Below, one piece after another: positions 33,043-42,293 of a DNA stretch of 64,000 nt (position 1 is its first letter; each line of letters begins with the position of its first letter). The DNA comes from CAYWQB01 sp964460785. Lineage in GTDB: Bacteria > Chlamydiota > Chlamydiia > Chlamydiales > CAYWQB01. Below the pieces are notes generated by a model. It was not told the DNA's origin and did not search any database. It worked only from the letters and a program-made list of their open reading frames with translations. The stretch covers positions 728,935-792,934 of the forward strand of contig CAYWQB010000001.1 of the NCBI GenBank assembly GCA_964460785.1, given 5' to 3'. The translations under genes were made by a program, and so were the position numbers.

Positions 33043-33968
33043 TGCAAAGAACATCCATTAAGGAACTGCTTAGAGGGCATGCTTTTTTTCCCTTCAACCT
33101 GCATCTCATGAATAACGAGCCCTTGCCCATCTCCACAGATCACGCCAAGCTCTCCTTTCTCACTTTCAAAAACATCTCCAGACGTTCCCTCCTGTTGACT
33201 AGAAAGAACAGAAGCTCGAAGAACTTTTACACGTTTAGAGCTTCCATTGATTGACAGTTTTCCATAAGCCGCAGGAGCAGGGCTCAACCCTCGCACTAGA
33301 TTATAAATCTCTCTTGCTGAACATCGCCAGTCTATACACCCAAGATCTGGTGTCAATTTTGGAGCAAAGGTAGCTAAATCATCATTTTGAGGAACTCCTC
33401 GCAAGCATCCCTCTTCCTGAATCTTTCCTAACACCGAGATCAACATTTTCGCAGCCAAAGGCCAAGCAAACTCCTCTAGCTCTAGCCTTGTCTGAAAATG
33501 CTCAATAGAAAACTCTTCTTGAAGAAGTATAGGCCCTGCATCCATCTTCTTAACCATCTCCATGATGGTCACCCCAGATTTCAGATCTCCATGAATTAAA
33601 GGCCAAACCAACGGAGCCGCCCCCCTATATAAAGGAAGCAGACTTGGATGCACGTTAATACACCCATAGCGAGGCATATCCAAAAGCTCCTGTGGCAAAA
33701 AGCCGCCATAAGCAACTACAACAAAGCAATCTACTTTAAGCTGACTTAGCTCCTGTAAAAATGCAGGATCTCTAGGGGAGGTTGGCTGTAAAACTGCACA
33801 GTTATTTTGAAGAGCCCATTCTTTAACCGGAGAAGGAACAAGCTTACTTGATCGCTTAACTGGACGGTCTGGTTGCGTTACACAGGCCAAAGGAGTAAGC
33901 CCCTGCAACTGCAGAGCCTCTAAAATTGCCCTTGCTGGCTGCGGAGTCCCAAAGAAGACGAATTTCAT
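33024..33968 (-). CDS. fmt: Methionyl-tRNA formyltransferase
   Basis: Fmt formylates initiator Met-tRNA with 10-formyl-tetrahydrofolate. 314 residues; FFGTPQPARAILEAL at the N-terminus, the catalytic region INVHPSLLPLYRGAAPLVWPL (Asn, His), and GVTIMEMVKKMDAGPIL with the catalytic Asp. The C-terminal OB-like domain has GCIDWRCSAREIYNLVRGLSP. The start overlaps lpxA by 4 bases (ATGA). Confidence 0.97.
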   Translation of the reverse strand: MKFVFFGTPQPARAILEALQLQGLTPLACVTQPDRPVKRSSKLVPSPVKEWALQNNCAVLQPTSPRDPAFLQELSQLKVDCFVVVAYGGFLPQELLDMPRYGCINVHPSLLPLYRGAAPLVWPLIHGDLKSGVTIMEMVKKMDAGPILLQEEFSIEHFQTRLELEEFAWPLAAKMLISVLGKIQEEGCLRGVPQNDDLATFAPKLTPDLGCIDWRCSAREIYNLVRGLSPAPAAYGKLSINGSSKRVKVLRASVLSSQQEGTSGDVFESEKGELGVICGDGQGLVIHEMQVEGKKSMPSKQFLNGCSLQILNFC

Positions 33969-34804
33969 AACTCTTCTGACTCATCACTGCTAAGATTTTT
34001 TTCTAAATCCCGAAACCGCACATCCTTGCCATGAGGCGTGAGCCCTCTGCGAGAATTTTTGCAAAAAGAAAGAAAAGCTTGTACTTCTTTAGAGGGCTCC
34101 ACCTCTTTCTCTATAGCAACCAAAGCCTCTTCTAAGCGCAAGTCTGACCGATAAAGCAAGCGGTATGCATGAGAGAGGCCTTTGCGTACCTCGAAAGAAA
34201 ACCCCTTCCGCTTCAACCCAACAAGATTTAACCCTCCAATTTTAGGAGGATTCCCCGCTACGAGAGAGTAAGGAGTCACATCCCATAAAATCAGAGACAT
34301 GGCCCCGACCATAGCATAAGCACCAATGCGGCAAAATTGATGCACGCCAGCCATAGCCCCGATCACTGCATGATCTCCAACAATTACATGCCCTGCAAGA
34401 GCTGCATTATTTGAAATCACTACATGATTACCTATTTCACAATCGTGAGCGACGTGACTCCCAATCAAAAAAGTACAGTCATCCCCTACTCGGACTACTG
34501 ACCCTTCCTTTGTGGAAGAATTAATCGTCACATACTCTCGCAGCTGACAGTTTCGCCCTATTTCTACATAGGTCGTTTCCCCTCGATATTTGAGGTCCTG
34601 GGTTTTTGTTCCAATACTTGCAAAGGGCCAAATCGTAGTATTTTCCCCAACACGAGTATTCCCATCCAGGTAGACATGAGCCTTAACTTCAACACCATCC
34701 TCTAAAGTTACGGTCCCTTTTACAATACTGTATGGACCGACCACGACTCCAGTTCCGAGTTGAGCTCCAGGCTCTACGATAGCAGTTGGATGAATCTCAG
34801 TCAT
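33965..34804 (-). CDS. lpxA: Acyl-ACP--UDP-N-acetylglucosamine O-acyltransferase
   Basis: First step of lipid A synthesis, adding a 3-hydroxyacyl (or in Chlamydia myristoyl) chain to UDP-GlcNAc. 279 residues with left-handed beta-helix hexapeptide repeats from residue 3 (IHPTAIVEPGAQLGTGVVVG), the catalytic His in FLIGSHVAHDCEIGNHVV, and HQFCRIGAYAMVGAMS. C-terminal helices follow. It overlaps fmt and lies 32 bases behind fabZ. Confidence 0.97.
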   Translation of the reverse strand: MTEIHPTAIVEPGAQLGTGVVVGPYSIVKGTVTLEDGVEVKAHVYLDGNTRVGENTTIWPFASIGTKTQDLKYRGETTYVEIGRNCQLREYVTINSSTKEGSVVRVGDDCTFLIGSHVAHDCEIGNHVVISNNAALAGHVIVGDHAVIGAMAGVHQFCRIGAYAMVGAMSLILWDVTPYSLVAGNPPKIGGLNLVGLKRKGFSFEVRKGLSHAYRLLYRSDLRLEEALVAIEKEVEPSKEVQAFLSFCKNSRRGLTPHGKDVRFRDLEKNLSSDESEEL

Positions 34805-34836
34805 AACTCTTATGCGCCTACTTCCCTGTTCTTTTC

Positions 34837-35340
34837 CTACACTTGCTCTTTGGATATGCCTGCATACCCAAATTCAGCCTCTGCGACAGTCTTATCATCC
34901 ACTTTTGCTATTGCTCGAACTTTTCCTCCTCGAGCACTAACCTTTAACATCTCAACTTCTAACTGCAAAAGATCCCCCGGCCTGACTGGCTTTCGGAATT
35001 TTGCACTTTGCACAGACATCAGCGCAGTAATCTTCTCATAAGGAAATGCTAAGGCCTGGTCAACGCTTCCTGCAAGAAGTATCGCCGACAAAACACCTCC
35101 AGCCTGTGCCATTGACTCTAAAATAAGCACTCCAGGCATAATAGGCGCTCCAGGAAAGTGCCCCTGAAAAAAAGATTCATTAACAGACACTGCTTTTTTA
35201 CACGTAATGCATGCCTTTTCTAAATCGAGTTTAACAACTTTATCGATAAGCAAAAAAGGAAATCGATGCGGCAAAATCTGCATGATTTCTTGACTTGTCA
35301 ATTGAGTTGTTTCCTCAGGTTGCATAGCTGAGTTGGCCAT
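34837..35340 (-). CDS. fabZ: 3-hydroxyacyl-ACP dehydratase FabZ
   Basis: FabZ dehydrates 3-hydroxyacyl-ACP in type II fatty acid synthesis. 167 residues; ILPHRFPFLLIDKV, the catalytic His in FQGHFPGAPIMPG and the Glu in VLILESMAQAGG are all present. The first 15 residues are an extra extension; the start overlaps the 3' end of lpxC by 26 bases. It competes with LpxA/LpxC for the same acyl pool, so joint transcription makes sense. Confidence 0.97.
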   Translation of the reverse strand: MANSAMQPEETTQLTSQEIMQILPHRFPFLLIDKVVKLDLEKACITCKKAVSVNESFFQGHFPGAPIMPGVLILESMAQAGGVLSAILLAGSVDQALAFPYEKITALMSVQSAKFRKPVRPGDLLQLEVEMLKVSARGGKVRAIAKVDDKTVAEAEFGYAGISKEQV

Positions 35341-36190
35341 CTATGTTCTCCATTAACCGTAACTTATTGATTTGCTGAGCAATTTCATAATTTTTTGCAT
35401 GCCCTGTACAGGTCGCAATAATATGAGCTCGAAGATCGACTCCAATAAGAGCTAAGTCTCCAATAATATCCAATGCTTTATGTCTAGCTAGCTCGTCTGC
35501 AAAACGCAATCCCCCTGGATTGACCACCTTGCCCGCTTGTACAGCTATTCCACATTCTAAACTAGCCCCTTTAATTAGCCCTTTTGACTTAAGAAACTCC
35601 ACCTCTTCATAGAGGGCAAATGTCCTAGCTGGAGCAACCTCTTCTGAAAATGAGTCGCTATCCACTCCTATATTTACAAACTGATGCCCAAGTTCTCCAA
35701 ACCTTTCATGATGAAAAGTATAGGAGATCTTATACTCAGTAGAAGGAAGGGCTACGATCACCTTCCGACCATCAGACACATACACGGGAGCTTGCAGCTC
35801 TAAAACCTCTTTCAGTCTCTCTTGCTGACAAATACCAATTTCTTCAAATAGGTTGCAAAAAGGAGCTGCACTCCCATCAAAAATAGGAATCTCTTCTGCA
35901 TCTAGTTCTACAATTAGGTTATCAATCCTCATTGCATAGGTAGCAGCAAGCAGGTGCTCAATTGTTGAAACCTTTGCTCCATTTCGCCCAATGACTGTAC
36001 AGCGCTCTGTCGAAATTACATAGTCCAACCTTGCTGGCACTTCAGGTTTTCCTTCCAAATCCATGCGGCGAAAGAGAATTCCCGTCCCTTGAGGAGCTGG
36101 TCTAAAAGAAATTGTAGCCAGCTTTCCGGAGTGGGTCCCCACCCCCGTAAGGGTTGCGCTGCCTAGGATTGTATTTTCATTTCGGAGCAT
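35315..36190 (-). CDS. lpxC: UDP-3-O-acyl-N-acetylglucosamine deacetylase
   Basis: The committed, zinc-dependent step of lipid A synthesis. 291 residues; TGVGTHSGK at the N-terminus, first zinc His in STIEHLLAATYA, IPIFDGSAAPF, second His and Asp ligands in ARHKALDIIGDLALIG and the late catalytic His in HIIATCTGHAKN. Start ATG 36190. The gap of 95 bases to lnt upstream has no clear terminator, so an lnt-lpxC-fabZ-lpxA-fmt transcript is possible. Confidence 0.97.
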   Translation of the reverse strand: MLRNENTILGSATLTGVGTHSGKLATISFRPAPQGTGILFRRMDLEGKPEVPARLDYVISTERCTVIGRNGAKVSTIEHLLAATYAMRIDNLIVELDAEEIPIFDGSAAPFCNLFEEIGICQQERLKEVLELQAPVYVSDGRKVIVALPSTEYKISYTFHHERFGELGHQFVNIGVDSDSFSEEVAPARTFALYEEVEFLKSKGLIKGASLECGIAVQAGKVVNPGGLRFADELARHKALDIIGDLALIGVDLRAHIIATCTGHAKNYEIAQQINKLRLMENIDGQLSYAT

Positions 36191-36285
36191 AAGATACAGT
36201 TACTTAAGAGCTGCTCACCTGGTGAGCCATTCAAAAAAATCGATCTATCATTGTAAAGATTTACAACTTTCCAAGCAACCTCGTT

Positions 36286-37914
36286 TTAGCAAGACAACTT
36301 TTTAAAAGCGTACTTTTTAAATAAAACAAAAGAAAATAAGGCGATTATTATTAAAAAAAACCAAAGTTCTCCCATAAAACTATACAAAGTAAAAACTTCA
36401 ACAATAGGCACAAAGGCTAAAAAGGCTCGTACATCTTCTTTTTCCCCATCTAGAGAGTTCTCTCTCCAAACTTCTCCGTAACTACCAATAACCGCACTCA
36501 CTCCAGCGTTACAACTTCTCACAACCGGAAGGCCATTTTCTACGGCTCGGATTCGAGAGAGTAAAAGGTGCTCTTTAGCCAATAGAGTCCCGGGGTACCA
36601 AACATCGTTTGTTAAGTTTAAAAACATTTGAGCCCCCTTCTTTTTGAATTTTCTCATTAAAAAAGGGAACGTTTCCTCATAGCAAATATTAGGTGCTACT
36701 CGTAGCCCAGAAATCATAAAAAGGTCTGACTTTCTTCCCCTAATGTAAGAGTCCTGTATGCCATAAGATAGAGCCACCTTTTTAAGCCAAGGGAAAGGAA
36801 TTTCTTCTGCAATGGGAATTAATACCTGCTTTCCATAAAACCCTTCAAATCCTGCAGGACCAAACAGTGCAGCAGCATTATATGTTCCCGCTCGTGTTTT
36901 AACCTCTAACCCAGCGACAATAGGCACCTTAAGCTGCCTACTGAGCAAGCAAAGCAGCTCTCCATTTGAAAGCTCATAGCCAGCTGGCAAGCTTCCCCTT
37001 TTTAGCAGCCAGGGGCGAAGTTTTTCCGAGGGAAAGTATGCATACTCCTCTCCCATGGCCAACATCCCTTCTGGCAAACAAAGCCAATCAGCTTGCACAT
37101 TGCGCAGGGGCGCAAGAGCTCGTTGCAACAATAAAACTCTTTCGATGGGGTCTTTTTGCCCTCTTTCAAGCCTCCCCATATACGGATGCAAATAACTACC
37201 AACTACAATCCCCTGGCTAAACCTTTGAATGGGCTCCTTATTCGCCAAGCGCACCCCTCCGTATACATACGGGGCCACAAGAAAAATTGCCCAGATAAAC
37301 GATAAAAGCAGGCTTCTTCTTACAATCGCTAGATAGGCCAAAAGGTTTGTAAGCAACACAACAAAAGAAAGAAAAAAAATGCCTCCTATAGAGGCGACTT
37401 GCAAACTATACACATTCCATGCGAGGGGGAGCCCCACTGCATTAAAACTAAATCCTGAAAGAGGGATGAAACGCACAAGCTCAAAGGAGACACCTAACAA
37501 AGCCAAAACACAGGCCGCAGCAAAACCTTTATCCATGCGCAAAACAATCAATGAATAGAGAGAAAAAAGCACTGCTAAGAAGATCGCAAGCAAAAGGTGA
37601 AAGTAGTGCGTGTAGATCCCCTGATAGGCATCACTTTTCATCCACATTAACTGCCAGCTCTGCAACAAAAAAGCCCAAGCAAAGACCATGGAAGCTTGGC
37701 GATACCCAGGAAGATGGCGGATCGATAGCCAGAATAAGGTATACCCAAGACTAGCAGCTATAGAGCTTAGCCAAGCTTCATGAAGAGGGTGCCCAATTGC
37801 CATGATAATAAGGCTAAGAGCCCAAAAAATCCATTGCACTTTAGGGGCTTGAGTGAGAGAATAATGCCCAAATTTATGAGCACAAATACTTTTCTTCCAT
37901 TTCGCGAACATCAC
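36286..37914 (-). CDS. lnt: Apolipoprotein N-acyltransferase
   Basis: Lnt adds the third acyl chain to lipoproteins on the outer face of the inner membrane. 542 residues: an N-terminal part with about seven membrane segments (residues ~25-215), then a nitrilase-like domain with the catalytic Glu in LPEGMLAMGEE, Lys in FYGKQVLIPIAEEIPFPW-type loop and Cys in APNICYEETFP; a last membrane segment lies at the C-terminus. The start (ATG ATG at 37914) overlaps the 5' end of the divergent RsmB-type gene by about 50 bases, so one of the two starts may be off. Confidence 0.93.
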   Translation of the reverse strand: MMFAKWKKSICAHKFGHYSLTQAPKVQWIFWALSLIIMAIGHPLHEAWLSSIAASLGYTLFWLSIRHLPGYRQASMVFAWAFLLQSWQLMWMKSDAYQGIYTHYFHLLLAIFLAVLFSLYSLIVLRMDKGFAAACVLALLGVSFELVRFIPLSGFSFNAVGLPLAWNVYSLQVASIGGIFFLSFVVLLTNLLAYLAIVRRSLLLSFIWAIFLVAPYVYGGVRLANKEPIQRFSQGIVVGSYLHPYMGRLERGQKDPIERVLLLQRALAPLRNVQADWLCLPEGMLAMGEEYAYFPSEKLRPWLLKRGSLPAGYELSNGELLCLLSRQLKVPIVAGLEVKTRAGTYNAAALFGPAGFEGFYGKQVLIPIAEEIPFPWLKKVALSYGIQDSYIRGRKSDLFMISGLRVAPNICYEETFPFLMRKFKKKGAQMFLNLTNDVWYPGTLLAKEHLLLSRIRAVENGLPVVRSCNAGVSAVIGSYGEVWRENSLDGEKEDVRAFLAFVPIVEVFTLYSFMGELWFFLIIIALFSFVLFKKYAFKKLSC

Positions 37915-39015
37915 TTACTAGCTATTCTTGAGCAATACCAGAATAGCCAAGCTCCTTTAGATATTTTGCTAGCCCGCTATTTTCGCCATAACCGGTCTTT
38001 AGGAGCAAAAGATAAAAAATTTTTAAGTGAATCCATCTACACTTTAGTCCGGTGGAGAGGTCTAATTGACCATCATCTCAAAGAGCCCACCTGGCCAACC
38101 CGCTGGTATTTCTACAAGGAACACTCCATTGAGGACTTGCTCTGCAACGACCTACCTCTTTCCTCACGGTGCAGTGCCCCCTCTTTTTTAGTTGACCAAG
38201 TAACCCAACAATTTGGAGAAGATAAGACAATTGACTTCTTCCATACTAGCAACCAGCGCGCACCTCTCACGATTCGTGCGAACCCTGCCAAGACCACCCG
38301 AGATGAGTTATGTACAAAACTCTCAGCAAAAGTTGAGCTCTCCAAAACCCCTCTTTCCCCTCATGGGATTCGCATTCACTCTGCGGTCAATCTCTTCCAG
38401 CTAGAAGAGTTTCAAAAGGGCCTTTTTGAAGTACAGGATGAAGCAAGTCAACTAGCAGCCGACCATGTGGCTCCCACTCCAGGAGACAAGATTTTAGACT
38501 TCTGTGCAGGATCTGGAGGCAAAAGCTTGGCTTTTGCACACAAAACAGAAGGTAAGGGACAAATCTATTTGCATGACATCCGCCCAAAAGCTCTACTTGA
38601 AGCGAAAAAGCGACTACGACGCGCAGGTATACAAAACTATCAAATCCTCCCTGAAGAAGCTTTTCAAAAAAGGACATGGAAAGGATCTATGGACTGGGTA
38701 TTTGTGGATGCTCCTTGTAGTGGAACTGGCACCCTGAGAAGAAACCCAGACCTTAAGTGGCGCCTCTCCCCTCAAGATATCGAATCCCTTATTGCCACTC
38801 AGCGCCAGATTTTTGAAAGAGCTTGGCGCTTTGTTAAACCTGGAGGGCATATCTGCTATTGTACATGCAGCATCTTGGAGCAGGAAAATGAAAAGCAACT
38901 TGAGCACTTCTTAAAACACTTTGCTGCAGAACTTGTGTCTCCTCCTTTCCAAAGCCTTCCTACCCCAGGAAACATGGATGGTTTTTATCTATGCCATCTG
39001 CAGAGAGCTAGTTAG
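37864..39015 (+). CDS. RsmB/Fmu-type rRNA (cytosine-C5)-methyltransferase
   Basis: A 383-residue m5C RNA methyltransferase. An N-terminal NusB-like helical domain (FREHHLLAILEQYQ, KFLSESIYTLVRWRG) precedes the SAM domain: motif I DFCAGSGGKSLAFAHK, DAPCSGTGTLRRNPDLKW with the general cysteine and HICYCTCSILEQENE with the nucleophile. In Chlamydia a fmu gene exists near dacF. Start taken at ATG 37864 (another ATG is 12 bases later); the frame is open 84 bases further upstream but that would overlap lnt deeply. A hairpin follows the stop. Confidence 0.9.
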   Translation: MPKFMSTNTFLPFREHHLLAILEQYQNSQAPLDILLARYFRHNRSLGAKDKKFLSESIYTLVRWRGLIDHHLKEPTWPTRWYFYKEHSIEDLLCNDLPLSSRCSAPSFLVDQVTQQFGEDKTIDFFHTSNQRAPLTIRANPAKTTRDELCTKLSAKVELSKTPLSPHGIRIHSAVNLFQLEEFQKGLFEVQDEASQLAADHVAPTPGDKILDFCAGSGGKSLAFAHKTEGKGQIYLHDIRPKALLEAKKRLRRAGIQNYQILPEEAFQKRTWKGSMDWVFVDAPCSGTGTLRRNPDLKWRLSPQDIESLIATQRQIFERAWRFVKPGGHICYCTCSILEQENEKQLEHFLKHFAAELVSPPFQSLPTPGNMDGFYLCHLQRAS

Positions 39016-39017
39016 CG

Positions 39018-39047
39018 ATTGAGGAGTCATGTTACTCTTCCCTCAAT
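39018..39047 (+). terminator. Hairpin behind the RsmB-type gene
   Basis: ATTGAGG (39018-39024) and CCTCAAT (39041-39047) form a 7-bp stem, extendable by an inner AGT/ACT pairing, 3 bases behind the stop codon. No U-run follows, so the terminator call is weak. Confidence 0.35.
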
Positions 39048-39101
39048 AAGATGAGTTTGATAGAGTTTACCAATCAGTAGCACAAATTTCGAAGGTTTCG
39101 C

Positions 39102-40166
39102 ATGAAAAGAGTACTGCTCCTCCTAGCTTTTTCCCCTGCCTTACTCTTAAGCCAAGTAGAAAACCCCCTAGCACAAGTTCGCTCTCCCAAGCAAGCTCTT
39201 GAGAGTGAAATGGCCATGCCAGTGCTAAATAATAGGATCCTCACACGCATCAATGGGGAACCTATTTCTCTTTACGATGTGATCCGCAAAATGGATTTTG
39301 TCTTCTTCCAGCAGTTTCCTCAGTACGTAGACTCTGTCCCTGCTCGCCTACAATTTTATCAAGCGCAATGGCGCACCTTCTTTGATATGCTCGTCGAAGA
39401 AAAGCTTTTATTGGCAGATGCGAAAGAAAAAGGTTTAGAGGTACGCGATGGCGAAGTACGTGAAGAGCTTGAGAGAATCTTTGGCCCAAATGTGGTTCAA
39501 AATATCGATGCTGCAGGCCTTACGTTTCAAGAAGCTTGGGATATGATTCGCCAGAGCCTAATTGTGCAAAGAATTACTTACTTTTCTGTACAGATGAAAG
39601 CAATGGGAGAGATCTCCCCAGAAAAAATCCGCACTTTCTATAGTAGCAACCTAGAGAAGTTTGCCACACCTGCTAGCTGGGAATATCAGGTACTTACAGT
39701 TGAAGGCCAGGATGAATTTGAGACAGCTCACTTAGCCAATCAGGCATTTGAAGCTCTCTTTCAGAAAGGAGCAACACCTACATCTGTACAGAAGATGGTT
39801 GAAAAGGAGAGCAAGTCCAACACATCACTTCGCGCTTCTAGCCTATTTAACCGCCATGACCAAGAGCTAGCGTCACATCATAAAGAAAAGCTCCAAGCTC
39901 TCCAACCAGGAGAGTGTTCCGTTCCTGAAGCACTAGAAAAAGAAGATACGAATGCCTATCGCCTCTTTTACCTGCATAGCTTCCACCCTGAGCAATATAA
40001 GCCCATTGAAGAAGTAGAAGCTGTTATTTCAGAGCGCTTGCTTTCTGAGTCCATTCAGCAATATTCGGATCAGTATATTGCTGACCTCCGCAAGCGGTTT
40101 GGTGTAGATAAAAACCAATTACAGGAGTCGATTCCAAGTGACTATACTCCCTTTATTGTAATGTAA
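39102..40166 (+). CDS. SurA-like exported chaperone/peptidyl-prolyl isomerase
   Basis: A 354-residue exported protein. The first ~18 residues are a signal peptide (MKRVLLLLAFSPALLLSQ). Residues ~43-165 look like the SurA N-terminal domain (RILTRINGEPISLYDVIRKM, WRTFFDMLVEEKLLLADAKE). The rest resembles a degenerate parvulin domain (ASWEYQVLTVEG, LQALQPGECSVPEAL, YRLFYLHSFHP). SurA-like proteins help outer-membrane proteins fold in the periplasm. It overlaps the rsmA start by one base (TAATG); a similar pair, CT355-ksgA, is found in Chlamydia as I recall it. The chaperone role is inferred. Confidence 0.8.
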   Translation: MKRVLLLLAFSPALLLSQVENPLAQVRSPKQALESEMAMPVLNNRILTRINGEPISLYDVIRKMDFVFFQQFPQYVDSVPARLQFYQAQWRTFFDMLVEEKLLLADAKEKGLEVRDGEVREELERIFGPNVVQNIDAAGLTFQEAWDMIRQSLIVQRITYFSVQMKAMGEISPEKIRTFYSSNLEKFATPASWEYQVLTVEGQDEFETAHLANQAFEALFQKGATPTSVQKMVEKESKSNTSLRASSLFNRHDQELASHHKEKLQALQPGECSVPEALEKEDTNAYRLFYLHSFHPEQYKPIEEVEAVISERLLSESIQQYSDQYIADLRKRFGVDKNQLQESIPSDYTPFIVM

Positions 40167-40999
40167 TGCCTTTATATCGCCCATCAGAACTACACCAAGT
40201 TTTAAAGCAATACGGCTCTCATGCTAAAAAGTCTCTCTCTCAAAACTTTTTGATTGATGGCAATGTTGTACGCAAGATTGTGCACGCGATTCCCTATCAA
40301 CCTGGGGAATCAATTTTTGAGATAGGCCCTGGTCCCGGAGCTTTAACTGAACAGCTTTTAACGTTACCTCCTTCCTTTTACCTCGCTGTTGAAAAAGATC
40401 ATCAGTTTGCCAAGCACCTGACAGACACCTTTGGTCACCAAGACAACTGCTCGATCATTGAAGGCGATGTCTTAAAAGAAAGCTGGGAAAGCCTTTTGTG
40501 CAACAGACATGTTCATGTAGTAGGAAACCTACCTTACCAAATCACTTCTCCCATTCTCAGAAAAATTGCTGAACACAAGCAAAGAGTTCTTTCTGCTACT
40601 GTCATGGTTCAAGAAGAAGTTGGAAGGAGAATTACAGCCTCCTGTGGAGGAAAAGATTATGGCTTGCTCTCTATAGGCATGCAATTTGACTTTACTACAT
40701 CATACTGCTTTTCTGTCTCGAACCAGTGCTTTATGCCTCCTCCCAAGGTGCAATCATGCATCATCCAACTGATTCCTAAAAAGGCTCCCTTAGACTTGTC
40801 TGAAAGAGAAGCTTTCTTCTCTCTTACAAGGCTTGCTTTTCAAAACCGACGCAAAGCCCTCCGCTCATCCCTAAGAAAAGCTCACCCCACAGACAAAGTA
40901 GAAGAGGTCTTAAAAAAAATGGATAAACCTCCTCTAACGCGCCCTGAAGAGCTTAGTTTAGAAGAATGGGTTTCTTTTTTCAGAATGGTAAAAGGTTAA
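40166..40999 (+). CDS. rsmA: 16S rRNA dimethyladenosine transferase
   Basis: RsmA (KsgA) dimethylates two adjacent adenines near the 3' end of 16S rRNA. 277 residues; KSLSQNFLIDGNVV at the start, SAM motif FEIGPGPGALTEQLL, and the catalytic NLPYQI in VVGNLPYQITSPIL. MPPPKVQSCIIQL and AFQNRRKALRSSL are further family motifs. Its 3' end overlaps that of the D,D-carboxypeptidase gene by 20 bases. Confidence 0.97.
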   Translation: MPLYRPSELHQVLKQYGSHAKKSLSQNFLIDGNVVRKIVHAIPYQPGESIFEIGPGPGALTEQLLTLPPSFYLAVEKDHQFAKHLTDTFGHQDNCSIIEGDVLKESWESLLCNRHVHVVGNLPYQITSPILRKIAEHKQRVLSATVMVQEEVGRRITASCGGKDYGLLSIGMQFDFTTSYCFSVSNQCFMPPPKVQSCIIQLIPKKAPLDLSEREAFFSLTRLAFQNRRKALRSSLRKAHPTDKVEEVLKKMDKPPLTRPEELSLEEWVSFFRMVKG

Positions 41000-42167
41000 G
41001 AATCGTCTCCCATAACCCTTCATCGATTTGGTTCAAAGCAAAAATCGGTGCATCTGCAATCACTTTTTTAGACTCTTTTTCTCTTACCTTTACTTGCCCC
41101 ACAACCATCCCCTTTTCTACAGGTAACTCTAGCTCGCTCCAGTAAATAACGCCCTCCAAAGGAACCTGCTCAGAAGGGTATTGCTGGACAGATACGTCCT
41201 CTCGAAGCTCTGCATATAGGGGCTTTTGTCCTTTACCAAGAAAATGAGCTGCTTGCAGTTTCCCTTTTCGCAATACTGTTTTTCTTTCTAGGTCCTCGGC
41301 AAAGGCATATTCAAAGAGCTCTTTTGCTTCGCGAAAGCGGTCTTCCATAGATTTTGACCCCATCTGAACAAGGAGTAGATTGCGCCCCTTTTTCTCCGCT
41401 GCACTAATAAGACAATACTTAGTTAGAGAATGATAGCCGGTTTTGACTCCTGTAGCTGCTGGGTAATAGTATTTTCCAGCTCGTAGAAGACGGTTCGTTT
41501 GAGGGTAACTTGCCGCCTTGTGAAAACTGGTCTTTTTTCTATGATAGACAGGTTGACACACCCAGTTTCTGAATGCAGGTATGCGCATCGCACGTTGTGT
41601 GATAATTGCCAAATCTCGAGCTGTAGTCACATGGTCTGGATGATGAAGACCATGGGGATTCATAAAGTGCGTTTGCGTACACCCTATAGATTTTAAGTAC
41701 TCATTGAGTTCATCCATAAACTTTGGAACAGAACCTGATACATGAGCTGCCACAACATTTGCTGCATCATTAGCAGAGGCTATCAACATAGCGCCAAGCA
41801 AATCTTCAATTGTAAAAGTTTCTCCTGCATGCAGGCTGATATGAGTCCCTCCTCTCTCCATCCAGTAGGCTGGCAAGCTATAGCCCGATTGCACCTTCTC
41901 CTTTAGAGAAACAACCCCTATAGAGTCTTGGGTAACCTTTGCCAAATCACTGATCATAGATGCCTTGCGATCAAGGATATATAAAGCTGTTGCCACTTTT
42001 GTGAGGCTTGCCGGGTAGAGAGGCTTATCTGAGCTTCGAGAGTAAAGCACCCTGCCATTCTCTATATTCATTAACAAATAAGCTTGAGCTGTTACTTTTG
42101 GGAAGCAGTATAAAGCTGATGGCAGCAGAAAAAAAATCAGTACAGGTAACCGCCACAGCTTGAACAC
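40980..42167 (-). CDS. dacF: D-alanyl-D-alanine carboxypeptidase (PBP5/DacF type)
   Basis: A periplasmic low-molecular-weight penicillin-binding protein trimming peptidoglycan stem peptides. 395 residues; signal peptide (LPVLIFFLLPSALYCF), SxxK motif in YPASLTKVATAL, SxN in IASANDAANVVA, KTG in GVKTGYHSLT. A C-terminal beta-rich PBP5-like domain follows. In Chlamydia dacF lies beside the CT550-rsbW pair, as here. Convergent with rsmA. Confidence 0.95.
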   Translation of the reverse strand: MFKLWRLPVLIFFLLPSALYCFPKVTAQAYLLMNIENGRVLYSRSSDKPLYPASLTKVATALYILDRKASMISDLAKVTQDSIGVVSLKEKVQSGYSLPAYWMERGGTHISLHAGETFTIEDLLGAMLIASANDAANVVAAHVSGSVPKFMDELNEYLKSIGCTQTHFMNPHGLHHPDHVTTARDLAIITQRAMRIPAFRNWVCQPVYHRKKTSFHKAASYPQTNRLLRAGKYYYPAATGVKTGYHSLTKYCLISAAEKKGRNLLLVQMGSKSMEDRFREAKELFEYAFAEDLERKTVLRKGKLQAAHFLGKGQKPLYAELREDVSVQQYPSEQVPLEGVIYWSELELPVEKGMVVGQVKVREKESKKVIADAPIFALNQIDEGLWETILNLLPF

Positions 42168-42293
42168 ATTAAACTCCTTTAATCAGTCCCAGTCGGCGGA
42201 TCCTAGGATAAAAGAAAATATTTTTCTACAAAATACCCTCCATCTTTCCGATGTGAAGAGTGGGAGCAACAAGAGAGCGGAGGAGAAGAAAGC

